Source: Zerene cesonia (lineage: Eukaryota > Arthropoda > Insecta > Lepidoptera > Pieridae). Taken from it: a stretch of 64,000 nt of DNA. Location of the stretch: positions 6,076,001 through 6,140,000 of the forward strand of contig NC_052112.1 in the NCBI RefSeq assembly GCF_012273895.1. The letters run 5' to 3'. Position numbers and translations under genes: made by a program. The notes under the pieces were generated by a model. The model was not told the origin of the DNA. It searched no databases and saw nothing but the letters and a program-made list of their open reading frames with translations. Positions 43,501 through 57,400 of this stretch are shown here, one piece after another (positions within the stretch are counted from its first letter, which is position 1; each line of letters opens with the position of its first letter).

Positions 43501-46500
43501 AGATGTATCGGAGGGAGGTGTGAGTGGAGCAAGAGTGACCCTGCCTGGCCCTGTGCCACTGCACCAACCAACTTTCCTCACACTACATCACTCAACTGCT
43601 ACTCTGGAACAAATTGAAGTTAATGTTGAGGGTGAGTATTGTACATAAGTATGTAAAGTATTAATACTGTAATGTTATACATGCCTTAACTGTAAATTAA
43701 GTAAAAACTATTGGTTCTATTTAACTTTGATACAATAAATTAGGGATTGTATGTCAAACATAGTTCATTATTATTTTCTAAGAAAATTACATTCATTTGT
43801 CAGAAATGTAAAGTCACATGAGCAATTTTTATCATGAAAGAAGTTTGCTGCCGAGTCAATGTATAAATATAAATGAATATTTTGTGTGCATTTATGTTTC
43901 AAGTGTATAAAATTATCAGAGTAATTAATTTGCGAAAGTATAAAAAATACTTCTTATTTACGGCAATGTGTTCAAAACTTAAAATATCATTTAAAAATGA
44001 TGAACTAGATGAATTAATAAAAAAAAAACGTAATGATTTATAAAGCAAACAATATTTTCTTGCAGGCTGGAAAAAATGAATGAAAGTTGTTGAATGCATT
44101 GAATGAATCAAATCCAATTAATATAATGTGGTCTAAGGGGACGAAAGTAGAAAGCTAGGAAGTTTTGATATACCTAGGTGTAAAAATAGCAGCTTTGCTA
44201 CTAACAATTCACATAAATCTTCTTATTTTTTAAACAATTATAATGATGTATTCATATATTTATTATTATTAGTATATAAGCTATCCTAAACTAACATAGA
44301 TTAAGGTAATCGGTTTATTGTTAAATTCATAGCGTTATAATGGTATTATAAAAATTATTTACAAGATATAAGTTACGATCGATAACACGTATAACATATC
44401 ACGTTACAAAAGCTCATCCGCTTCGCCCTAACTTCTAACAATTTCATGAATTATTCAAAATTAAAAAAAAAGTATATAGTACATCACTAGAGCTAAAAAT
44501 GGGATTTTGGTAGCTATCAGTGAGTCATGCTTGTATCATTTAAACGCATGACGGTGCATAGTAAGCGACGGTGTAAGTAAGGGTTGGGTATCATAGGGTA
44601 TATAGAGGATAGAGTTAGGGCGAGTTAGGGCGTAGCGGTGAGCTGAGCGATGTTGGCGCGTAGGTCCGAACGGCGCGTCAGTGCCGGCCGCGGTGTCGGC
44701 GGCGGGCGCGGGCACGTTCCGCGCGGAGTTCGTGCCGCGAGCGGTGGGGGAGCACCGCTTGAATGTGCTGGTCGACTCGCAGCCCATACCCGCTAGCCCG
44801 TTTCATTTGAAGGTAGGATTGCTTTTTGTTATGTGTGCCATGTTTATAATATGTATGTGATAAACTGTTGTTCTTGATACGATTAATTTTAAATTTTATA
44901 AATGATATTTTCAGATCAGAAACTGTTTTATTATCTACACTAATATTATAAAGAGGAAAACTTTGTTTGTTTGGTTGTAATGAATAGGCTCAAAAACTAC
45001 TGGACCGATTTTAAAAATTCTTTCACCATTCGAAAGCTACATTATCCACGAGTAACATAGGCTATATTTTATTTTGAAAAAAAATAGGGTTCCGTAAGAT
45101 ATTTTCGATTAACTGAAAAAAATCAACCAATGAAGTTACTTATTTTGCGTACGCTGCCTAAACTACAAAAGATAGAACCATAAAATGTTAGAATTAATTG
45201 TAGATCTTATAAATATCTACAAAAAAGTCCGCGACACACCATACCTATCTATGTCGAGTGAGGCACAACAACCACATTTTTATTTAAAAATCTTGAATTT
45301 TTTTGGACTACATTTAAACGCGTTTATTTTACTCGCGCTATTAATCCTTATCAAAATAAATTATTTCATCAATAAGTACAGTTTATGTTGATAATATTAG
45401 GTCTTTGAATGATTATAATTGGACGTTTAGTTTTGAAGTTGTGGTGAAATTAAAATATTACGATTTCTGCTGCACGGCCCGTTGTGAAGTGGGCGTCGAT
45501 AAACTGTTTTCGCGTGAAAGAGCACCTTACAAACATCCATATATTCATCTATACCTAAAAAATTTAACGTTTATAATCAGGATCTGGCTATAGATGTACC
45601 ACGGGCGAAGCCGGGGCGGACCGCTAGTATATAATAATAATAAAAAAATACTTATTTTTACTACTATTACTATTGTCACATCTTTACTACATTTGATTCA
45701 ATTTTGACGACAAAGACGTTAAGGCGAGGTGAGTTCAGCGATTAGCCTCTATTGAGGGGGTGAGGTGCGGGGTCTGAGGGAGGCACGCCCNNNNNNNNNN
45801 NNNNNNNNNNNNNNNNNNNNNNNNNNNNNNNNNNNNNNNNNNNNNNNNNNNNNNNNNNNNNNNNNNNNNNNNNNNNNNNNNNNNNNNNNNNNNNNNNNNN
45901 NNNNNNNNNNNNNNNNNNNNNNNNNNNNNNNNNNNNNNNNNNNNNNNNNNNNNNNNNNNNNNNNNNNNNNNNNNNNNNNNNNNNNNNNNNNNNNNNNNNN
46001 NNNNNNNNNNNNNNNNNNNNNNNNNNNNNNNNNNNNNNNNNNNNNNNNNNNNNNNNNNNNNNNNNNNNNNNNNNNNNNNNNNNNNNNNNNNNNNNNNNNN
46101 NNNNNNNNNNNNNNNNNNNNNNNNNNNNNNNNNNNNNNNNNNNNNNNNNNNNNNNNNNNNNNNNNNNNNNNNNNNNNNNNNNNNNNNNNNNNNNNNNNNN
46201 NNNNNNNNNNNNNNNNNNNNNNNNNNNNNNNNNNNNNNNNNNNNNNNNNNNNNNNNNNNNNNNNNNNNNNNNNNNNNNNNNNNNNNNNNNNNNNNNNNNN
46301 NNNNNNNNNNNNNNNNNNNNNNNNNNNNNNNNNNNNNNNNNNNNNNNNNNNNNNNNNNNNNNNNNNNNNNNNNNNNNNNNNNNNNNNNNNNNNNNNNNNN
46401 NNNNNNNNNNNNNNNNNNNNNNNNNNNNNNNNNNNNNNNNNNNNNNNNNNNNNNNNNNNNNNNNNNNNNNNNNNNNNNNNNNNNNNNNNNNNNNNNNNNN

Positions 46501-48380
46501 NNNNNNNNNNNNNNNNNNNNNNNNNNNNNNNNNNNNNNNNNNNNNNNNNNNNNNNNNNNNNNNNNNNNNNNNNNNNNNNNNNNNNNNNNNNNNNNNNNNN
46601 NNNNNNNNNNNNNNNNNNNNNNNNNNNNNNNNNNNNNNNNNNNNNNNNNNNNNNNNNNNNNNNNNNNNNNNNNNNNNNNNNNNNNNNNNNNNNNNNNNNN
46701 NNNNNNNNNNNNNNNNNNNNNNNNNNNNNNNNNNNNNNNNNNNNNNNNNNNNNNNNNNNNNNNNNNNNNNNNNNNNNNNNNNNNNNNNNNTAATAAATGT
46801 TATTTGCAGTTAACAATTTTCTTTTTTCTTTATTACAATATTTATGGCAAGACTAGGTATAACATTTTATTTAAACTGAAACTTATAGTAACTTTTGTTG
46901 TGCAGTATTGCTGTTTTTAATGAAATAAAAATATTTGTATTAAATATACCGCTTTAAGTTGTTTTATGTAAGGGTACAATCATTATATGAAACTAGCTTT
47001 CTTAAACTTCGCTCGTGTAGTCAAAGGGTAAGACAGGCAGTCGTTTTCTCCTCGAAAGGACATGAGACGGACAGAGACCATGTCCTTGGAATGCACACAA
47101 TGCTATAAATTAACGATTTTTGTGTCCGGAGTATTCAAGAGGCCAGAGAGCTCATTCCCATGGGAATTTCAATTGAGCACGAGATCAATTTTGCGGACAT
47201 CTTGTATGGCAACGATGTACCAATAAGTAACTATACTTTATTTTCAGTGGAAACAATGGCCGCCGGGCCGGGCAACCTAGAAGTAACTGTGAACGGTGGA
47301 CGCGTGCCCACCGCGGCGGCGGCGCAGGGCGCGCACACGTACGCGATCAGCTTCACGCCGCGGGACCCGCGCCCGCATACTGTGGAGCTGAGGTTCAATG
47401 GGGATCACGTGCCTGGTAATCTATACTAATATTATAAGAAACAGGAGCTACTGTTCCGATTTGAAAAATTATTTCAGTGTTTATTTATTGAGGAAGGCTA
47501 TAGGCTCTATATTATGTATGTTGGATGTTTTTGAATGTGATTTGTTGTAATAATCATGAGCAATTGGGTGTTGATTTGGCGAACTATAGAACAAAACAAA
47601 CTCCAAACGAAGAGAAAAATTTTTGATTGTTTAATGAATATATTTACTAGTATCGTCGTAAAAATCTGAAATTATTGTATAAGTCATTTGATGATTTCCA
47701 TAGCCCAAAATAGTATTTATGCAAGATGTACACTTCCTCTAACTATAATATTATATCCCTACAGGGAGTCCGTTTGTCTGTCACGTGTCAGCGCCGGCTC
47801 GTGTAATCGGTGCGGGTTCGGGAGAGTCTCCAGATAAGGTGTCAGTGGGTGACGCGTACACCTTCAGTGTGGACTCTCCGACTTCACCTCACGTTGAAGT
47901 ACTAGGTCCTGCTAGAAGACCAGTACCAGTTCAGGTATAACCAAATATTTTGTATTTCTATTCAAACGCAAAAAACTGTGTCTATAATCTTTGTCAACAA
48001 GCTCCAACAAGTCGAATAAAAGATATCAATGTTTAGGAATTAAATTAATTTTAAATGTGAATATTATTTCTTAGTTGTTCCTGCTATAAATATAACCCTA
48101 TTTCTCAGGTGTCCGCAGATGAAACAGTGGGCGAAAACGAAGCAAGCAAACGGTATACAATATCGTTCATTCCAGTTGACGTAGGAGATCATAGTATAGA
48201 GGTAATTTCTATTTAAACATTTTTGTATTCCCGGTTGTACCCGCGTTGAACAAGGAAAAACTACAAAATTCTAACGATGAAAAATTAACAAAACTAGTCA
48301 CATAATCTCCATTACAAATCTATAATTTTCACTGTCTTTTATCCGTATAGTATTAATGTTCAACTAACATGATTAAAATT

Positions 48381-48411
<31 letters not shown>

Positions 48412-51400
48412 TAAAAAATCACTTGCCATAACAGGACAAGCCCAATGCGACAGTGATACAAAAAAACAAAAAAAATAATAATTTTTCAACAAACTTAACT
48501 AACTTAAATACTAGACACATGCTTAACTAAAATATATTTCCTAACTATAACAGCTTAAATGTAATAACACCCTTGCGAATTCACGCGCGGGACAATGAAA
48601 TAGGTCAGTTCTTTCGTGCGCTTCATTAACAATTCATTAAAAATGTTGTTTTAGGTTCGCGCAGGAGCCATGGGAGGTCACGTTGAAGGCAGCCCATTCT
48701 TGGTGAAAGCATACAGCGCAGCCCGAGTATCTGTTACTGATATATCACCTGGTGTAGTCGGTCGACCTGTTTCCTTCACTATAAACGCTTCTCATGCTGG
48801 TAAGAATAAATAAGAAATTACGTAAGGGGAAATAAAACTGATATAGAGTTAATGATATTTTTATTTCACAGGAGCTGGAAATCTGGAAATCATTGTTGCC
48901 GTAAATGGTAGAAATGTTCCCAACTATGTTCAGAGTGAAGGGAATGCTCGATTCAAAGTAAGATACAGATTTATTTACCTACAAAATATGTTCAGTCCTT
49001 CCTAGCACTAGTCTTTCCTAGCACATTATTTTTAAGAATGAGAAATGAGAATGAAAATAATTATACCGAATTAATGTGTAATTACACTTGAAGGTTAACT
49101 TCAAACCAACGGAAGCGGCTCCTCACACTCTGTCAGTTCGCTTCAATGGACACGCAGTTCCCGGTTCACCGTTCACTTGCATGGTGTCTGCTCCGGCGGC
49201 TGCTCCTGATGCTCGAGCTACTGGACCAGGATTATCTTCGGCAGCTAGAGGAGAATCTGCAGAAATAAACCTCACTGGATTCCATAGTAAGTACTGATGA
49301 CTGAGCTACATCTTCCGACATTCTTTAAATGTAAGTTCTTTTCAGACTTCCTCTAACTTTTCATTACATATTCTGACTAAAGCGACGAGCTAAAGTTTAT
49401 TACTCTGGGAGATTTTTACTTGCTTCAATTGCAGTTCTTCTCATGATTTAGTGATATATGGTACATGATATTCTCGTGTCAGTCTTTAGAACTTAATGAT
49501 TATGCATACAAAATACAACGAAAGAGAACTATGTTTCTAAACGAAAAGAAAATGAATAAACCTTAGAGCAATCTCCAGTCACCGGATGTATTGTAACGTT
49601 GTGTAAACTACAATACGAGATATCACGTTTACATTTTCAATAAAATAAATAAACAAACAATAATTCATTTTGTAGCAGATTCTGTTTACAAATATTTGTT
49701 TTCGATTAATACTGCAGTTGTGTTCGTGTGATGGCTGAAGCTATTCACAAAATACTTAGTGGATTCAAATCTGTTCATAATTTTAAACTGCGTATTTCTG
49801 AAGGTGATAAATAAAAGCCAACTACTAAAAGTAACAAGTATTTTTGTTTCCAAAAGACTAGTTCACTAAGTTGAAACTAAATAGAAAACATTTACTTATT
49901 CTCTTTATAGCATGCGAACCAACAATATCCGTCACCGGGCCGGGGGGTACCAGCGTGCGTACCAACACCCGCCCGCTAGGCGAGGGCCGGTACACCTGCA
50001 CGTACACGCCCGAAGCGGTGGGGCGGCACAGCGTGCACGTGCAGTGCGCGGGCCGCCACGTGCCCGGCTCGCCGTTCGTATGCAACGTGTACGATGTGAG
50101 ATGCGTGCGCGTCACTGGCCTGGGCGCTGGCGGTGAGTTGGAAAAATTATCTCATAAAAACGCCATTAACTATTGCTAGCTATTTATGGTCACATATATG
50201 GAAAGTTCGTGATTCATGCAATGTAAATATCCTTTACCTCAAGTAAGGTCAGGTCTCCTGAAAGAGATCGATGATAAGCGATAAGGTCGCCTATTATATT
50301 TTACTATCACGTATTTTTATGTTAAATTGTGTAGTATGGTAGATAGTTAAATAAATAAATAAATAAATATTATATCAATGACCCCGATTGCATCAAAATG
50401 ATAATTGAAGATATACATCCTCTGTCACGAAGGATAAATGAAAATTTCTTCTGCCGAAAATTTAAGTCGTTTAAGTTTTACGGTTATCCTATTTAAAGAC
50501 ACGAGAACGTATCTAATTTACTGTGGACAGGCATAGTATTTAAATTCCACAACCCAATCTGGGTCAATACAAATGAATAAATAAAATCACAAATATAAAA
50601 TTTCGCAGAATTAGAGGGCACGCTCGAGGGGCTAAACTTAGATGAGAGCGCAGACGAAGAACGAGGAGTGGAAGTGGGGAAGCCGGTCACATTCAGTGTT
50701 GATGCGGCAGGAGCTGGTGAAGGAACACTTGAATTAGTCGTTTCTACACCGTCTACCACTGTTAAAGCTGAGGTAAGTAAAAGTTAAATCAATAACACTC
50801 AGAAATTCAAGTCATAAATCAAGAAAATAATAGTATCCCAACTTTATAACTGGCTAGTCAATGGCTATAGAAAAACAAAAAAATATACAACACTTAAAAT
50901 ATTTCCTTAAAAAAGTTCGTATTTAAATGAAATTTAAATTATTTCAGGTTGTAGCAGTGGCACGTGGTTTATATGACGTCACATTTATACCCGTCTCGCG
51001 AGAGGCGCATCGCGTTTCAGTCACGTTCAACGAACAGCCCGTGCCTGGGAGCCCGTTCGTGTGTAGAGTTAACGAACCTCATACTTATGTGCAAATAGGT
51101 ATATTGCTTTGTGTTTTATAAATATTATTTATTTTTGACATACATAATGAGATTAATATCAATGTCTCTTACTTTAACTGATTTTTAAAATAATCATTAC
51201 TGTTACTTTTTCCGAATAAGTAGTAAAAGACAGAGAACTGTGAGATTATGTTTCACGATAACCTATATTTTTGTTTTTTGATTTTTTTCCTCAGGCACTA
51301 CAGCAACAATCGAAATTGACGAGAACCTATCAGACGTGGAAGTGTTGTCACCAACCGGTACCAGAGTATCAGATGCTAACTTGGAAGATGTGGGTCTATT

Positions 51401-54400
51401 ATCCTTCCCAGTGTCGAGAGTGGGGAGATACGTGGTGCGGAGCGCTAGAGGACCCGTGGCTGAGGTGGAGGCTCTCGATCCCGCCGCTGTTAAAGTACTA
51501 TCAATTGGCGAAGCGGTGGCACATAGACCTGCCATAATCACAGGTATCAAATTGGATTTTTGATCGTGTATGGATTTCACTTTATTAATATTTATTTTAT
51601 TAACCTTTTTTTTCTTAAATAATCAATTTCAAACGGTATTTAAAGTTAGAACTACATCATGAATGTGAATTCTTTTATAGTAACGATTCACGCTATATAT
51701 TGCATCCAAGATTCCATGGTATATTAGACTTTTGACACGCTGTATTTGCTATATGATTTTGTTCGAGTTCGCGAATTCGCTTATTAGACTTAACGGCACA
51801 AATTATCCTTTTCACATTTTAACTGTTTAGAGTTCAATTAACATGTATGACTACCTGCGCCCCGCGGTTTCACCCACGTAAGTCCGTAACCCGTAGGAAT
51901 ATCGGGATAAAAAGTTGCCTATATGTTATTCCAGTTGTCCAGCTGTCTACGTACCAAATTTCATTGCAATCCGTTCAGTAGTTTTTGCGTGAAAGAGTAA
52001 CAAACACACACACAACCTTACAAACTTTCGCATTTATGATATTAGTGAGGATAGTGAGGATGAGGATGAGGATGAGTAAGTACAAATCGGTCCTTCGACA
52101 GACTGTAATCATTTAAGTTTACATAACAGTCTATGGTGTGTAATAAACCGTGTTGTGTTCAGTGAGCACGAGTGCCGCCGGCGGCGGTCGTCTCTCCGTG
52201 CGGGTGTCGAGCGGCGGGCGCACTGTGCCGCACTCGGTGCGGCGGCGCGGCGGTTCTCGTACCGACCTGGTGTGGCACCCGGCTCGCGCTGCCCCGCACC
52301 GCATCGCCTTGCTGTGGAGCGGCACACCAGTGGCCAGGGAGCCACTGGTTGTTGATGTGCTGCCGGCGCATCATGGACAAGAGGTACTTATTGATAGCTA
52401 GCCAGTCGTATAGTTGGGTAGGGAATTTTATAAAAGTTTTCATTGTAATCTTCGGTAAATTTAAGTATAATAATTTATGTATAGACAGTTATCAGTTATT
52501 ATTTCATATATGAAATTATGCATATAGATTTACTTCTGTAGCAAAAATATCCTGCAGCCGCTTTAAATTGACCTAGACCATATTAGAATATTATGTCTAG
52601 GTCGAGATCTATATCCTGTCTTGAGTTAATGCGTTGGTACTCCGATGCACAATGATCAGACATCATAAACAGTATTGAAAGCTTATAGCGACTTTTTCAA
52701 GTATAATATTTATCTTCTCTACATGAATTCGTTAACACCTTCAACAATGTGTCTTTCCTTTCAGGTATCGGCGTCAGGCCTGGGCCTGTACCAAGCGCAG
52801 GTGAGCCGCGTGTCGTCGTTCAGCATCGACACGCTGGGTCGGGCGGCGCGCGAGTTCGACGTCGTGGTATCGGGGCCGGGGGCGCGCGCGCTGCCGGTGC
52901 GCTGCTACCAGACCAAGTCGGGCCTGTTGCAAGCCGAGTTCACCATCACTGATGTCGGACAGAGTACCATTGGTAAGGTTTGGTGTGCTTTTTTTATTTA
53001 TTGACATATTGGTGATAGTTTTTGATTTAATGCGGTTTCATTTAATTGACGAAATTGCAAAATTGGAACGTAGAGAAAATAATTTTTTATTCATTTGTAA
53101 ATTAATATATAAATAAGATAAGATGAACATTAATACGAAGGCCAGGACATTAATAGTTTCACTGTTATATCTAATTTGTTACATAACAAAAAACGTCGAG
53201 TTAAATTAAAGTTAATCATATCGCAATAGGTGCTTTATTGATTTACTTGTCTTGGTACTTTCGTACAGAAAAGATCCAGTTCTATACATTTAAAAGGTGT
53301 ATAGAAGATCAATATCTATAATTTTTGGTACATTTAATAACTTTCAAAATGAATAAATTTTTCAAATTGCCAATTTTATTGCCAGTGCCCGATGTAAGTT
53401 ATATATTAATTATAATTTTTTTTTTTTACAGAGGTACTCCATCTTTCCAAGGCAATAACTGGCAGCCCGTACACTTGTGAGTCATTCGATCCGAACAAAG
53501 TAATACTCTCTGGTCTACCAACTGGAAACCTCATCGCTCACACACCTATCAACTTTACCGGTAAGAATGTTGAAATTGTTTTATATCATAAATAACTTTT
53601 GCCCCCCGGCTTCGCACGCCTTAAATTCGGAGTAGTTGAATTGATGTTATTATACATATAAATCTTCCTATTTAATCACTCCTATTTATTAAAAAAAAAA
53701 ACACCATCAAAATCCGTTGCGTAGTTTTAAAGATTTAAGCATACATAGGAACATAGGGGCAGAGAAAGCAACTTTGATTTATACTATGTAATGATGTGAG
53801 GCTAAAACTCATTTCCTTTGTATGTATATATATTATAAACTCATTTTCCTAAACACCTAAATGAGTTTTCTGAGCCGTAAATATAGTTCAAGATCTGGTT
53901 GAAAAGTGAAATAAGTTATTTGAAAAAGCATACTATATCAAGGTGAAATAAATTCAAGAGAACAAAATTCCGAAATGTGATTTGTACATTTATATTCATT
54001 TACACATTATTTAATTCACAGTGGACACAAAAGATGCCGGCGTGGGCGAATTAGACGTACTCTGTGAAGCGATGGGCGAGCGGCGCGTACGCCTGCCCGT
54101 CGACATTCGTGAGGACGGACACTTGTACAAAGTGCGCTTGCGACCCACTATGCCCGCACATTACCGAATTTACGTCACATATGGAGGTAATGCTAGTTTA
54201 TTTTTCATTTATTATAAAATGTTAAATAAAAAGTGAACTAATCCGATATGTCGTACCGTCATAGGATCATTTCTTTACGTTATATAAATAAAATTAAAAG
54301 TAATTTAATTTTGTAAATCAATATGTGTCATAACATTTTGTCATCACTAATCTAATTTACAGTTGTATTACCTACATAAAGGTTTTCAAACCGTATATTT

Positions 54401-57400
54401 ACTTTTATATATCAAAATTTACATACGAAATCAAAATATAAGTGTCCATTATCCGATTGTCTTTATATTAATCAGGTGCCACGATTCCGGGTAGTCCGAT
54501 ATCTCTGGGCGTGCTGAGCGCGCGCGCGAGCATCGCGGCGCGCTGCGCGGGCACGGGGCTCGCGCACGCGCACGTCGGCAAGGAGGCCGCTTTCACTATA
54601 CACTGCGTGGATAATGCACCGCCCTCTGTGCAGGTGAGCTTTGTATTGTAAGATCCTAACTAATATTATAAATGGGAATGTGTGTTTTTTCTCTTTCTTT
54701 GACGTTGCAACGCATCGATTTTATCACATGTCGTGTCTGGAAATTTAATAGGCGAGAGTGAGACATTAGCTACTTTTGACAGCAGTAAAACACATCATTC
54801 CCATGGGATAATCCATTATGATACGCGTTTGAATCACTCCAAAATCAGATAGATGGCGCTTTATTAAAATGTGATGTTTATGAGAATCATATTTAATTTT
54901 CTTTGAACATGCGAGGGAAAACACGGGCATGACCTAGTTTATTATAAAGAGAAAAATACGGGGTTTGAAACATATATAATGTTTCAAATAATACAAATAA
55001 ATCAGGTTTTTTTGTTTTATGCATTATAATTGGATAACTGGAAGAAAGAACAAAACTAAATTATTTTAATAATATGTTGTCTTAGTATTTATTTGAAATA
55101 TTTGTTAATTTCAGCATAATCGATATTTAGTATATTCTATTTTTAAATAATCAATCTTATGTAAGTGACCCAAATTTACAATTTGAGCACTGTAGTTGAT
55201 ATCAGGAATTACACAAACATAAATATCGTTAAAGATCATTAGATGTTTGAATAATAGATCTTATTTCTTATAGGTGGAAAGATTGAACGATGGTAAAGAA
55301 GAAGATTCCGATACTGGTTTGCTCGAATGTCGAGTAGTAGCGGGTGCCCCAAAGGAGTGGTTGTGTGCCTACATACCGTTAGTAGTGGGGCAATATGAAG
55401 TGAGGATATTTGTGCCGTCTGGACCTTTGCCTGGAAGCCCATTTTCAGTTAAAGTATGTTGTAAAATATAGTACGCTTTCATATTTCGTTTCTTGCTGAA
55501 ACTGCTTCCAAATCAAACATATCTTTTAGAACGATACCGAAGTGTCAATATTTATTCAGGATATTTCTTCTATTGTATTGCCCAAAATGTTTTATGTTAG
55601 TTATATTAAACTGGTATTTGAAAGTAGAAATGTTTGAATAAAACCTTTAACTTTTCAGGTAATTGACACATCAGCCATAGTAGCGGTGGGTGGGTGGGGC
55701 ACGGACAATTCGGGAAGAGTGCGGGCGCCTTCAAAACTCGTTCTGGATACCAGTAATGCGGGACCCGGGACCTTGGAATGTTTGCTCGCTGGAAGGCACC
55801 AACGTTAGTTTAAAATAAAAAAAAAGAGAATTAATTGTCTCCTTTAAAATTACATACTTACCTTGAGAATTAAGCACTCTTTAAAAGCATAATATGATAT
55901 TTATAATCATTGTTGTATTTCATTGTTAACTCGTTTGACTGTGAGTATCAGTTATTTATAAAGCGATTACTTTATTGAGAAAAAGTTACGCTGTTAAATG
56001 TCTCCGGAAACAATAAATAAAAGTACGGTACGTTATAGATATAAATTGATGTGTCATATTTAAAATTTTAACAAAGCACCGTGGGTGTAGTATGCAAACA
56101 AAATACATTATGCATTCCCGCAGGTGTAGAAACGGTATCAGGACGAGCGGTAGTAACGCTAGCGGCGCCAGAGGGCGTGAGCGGCGAACAGGAATTGGAG
56201 CTTACATACAACGGGGCCCTCGTCGCCGGGGCTCCGCGCCGGGCCCTCGTGGCCTCTGGCAATACCGCAGATCGCGTGACATTAGCTGGAAGGGGGCTGG
56301 CACATGCCGCACCACACACACCAGCTGTTTTTACTGTTGGTAAGTGTTAAAGAGTGTAAACTCTTGTTAATTTTGTTCTAGCGGTTCGCCTGATGGTAAG
56401 CGTTTACCACCGCCCATAAATATATGGAAATGAGTTGCTCTCTTTAAATGGGTAAAGTATAAAGTACGTATCGATGACAAGTGGCAAAGGAATGGACTGG
56501 GAGTTTAAGGAAAAGCGAACGGACCTCCAGCTCCCTATCTCACCGAAAGAATCACAGTAGTACGCTACTACTTCACGCCGGTCTTCTGAGGGGGTTTGGT
56601 ATCAAGAAATGTTCGTCAAAATATAACACGTGGGTGTGCTATAAATGTTCGACATATCTGCATAAAATGAAGTTGGTTTTCTAAATAATATTTTTATTAC
56701 TTATGTATATATATTGTTTTTGTTTAGATGGTAGCGCAGCAGGTCCGGGTGCTCCAGAAGCATCGCTATCATCACCAGACGGTGAAACAATACCAGTGGC
56801 CCTCTCGGCCGCTGGTCCTGGACTATGGCGGGCCACTTACACCCCTCGGCGGGCGGGAGACCATCACCTGCGGGTTCTGTGGGCCGGACGACTCGTTAAG
56901 GGTGAGTTTATACAGTATAGACTAACGTACAAAATAGGTCATCTCCTTGTATTTTGATAATATTATTAATGATGATAGCAATAATTAATTGATATTGAAT
57001 ATAATAATTATGTTTCATGATCATGATATTACTAGCTGTGCCCCGCGGTTTCACCCGCGTAAGTCCGTATCGGGATAAAAAGTTGCATATATGTTATTCC
57101 ACTTGATCAGCTATCAACGTACCAAATTTCATTGCAATCGGTTCAGTAGTTTTTGCGTGAAAGAGCAACAAACATACACACATCCTTACAAACTTTCGCA
57201 TCTATAATATTAGTAAGATTATAGTAGGATGATTGAGAAATTACACAAACTATATACAACGTTTTATATCGTGTTATAATGCATATTCGTCGAACGAATC
57301 GTAGCATCGCCTATAAATTCGTCTATCATATAATCGAATACTTTTACCTGATAATTGATAATGTAAATAAACCGGAGGCCCATATCGTTTCCTTAACTTT

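Noticed and set aside
45185..45391. 68-codon frame
   Set aside because: It lies inside the Helitron-like element (44934-45628) and has no transposase or helicase motif.
45710..45732. Perfect-looking donor GCGAG|GTGAGT at 45727
   Set aside because: No acceptor or open filamin-like frame precedes it; the sequence upstream is transposon and AT-rich DNA.
45749..46816. Long open frames on both strands across the second gap
   Set aside because: N-only interior. Only the 26 bases at 45765-45790 were kept, as a tentative exon start.
47160..47247. In-frame extension upstream of filamin exon 31 with an ATG
   Set aside because: It reads through a good TTTTCAG acceptor and does not match a filamin repeat, so it is intron.
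52109..52513. Several overlapping frames on both strands around exon 41
   Set aside because: They are by-products of high GC content; only the frame at 52163-52383 fits both phases and the repeat pattern.
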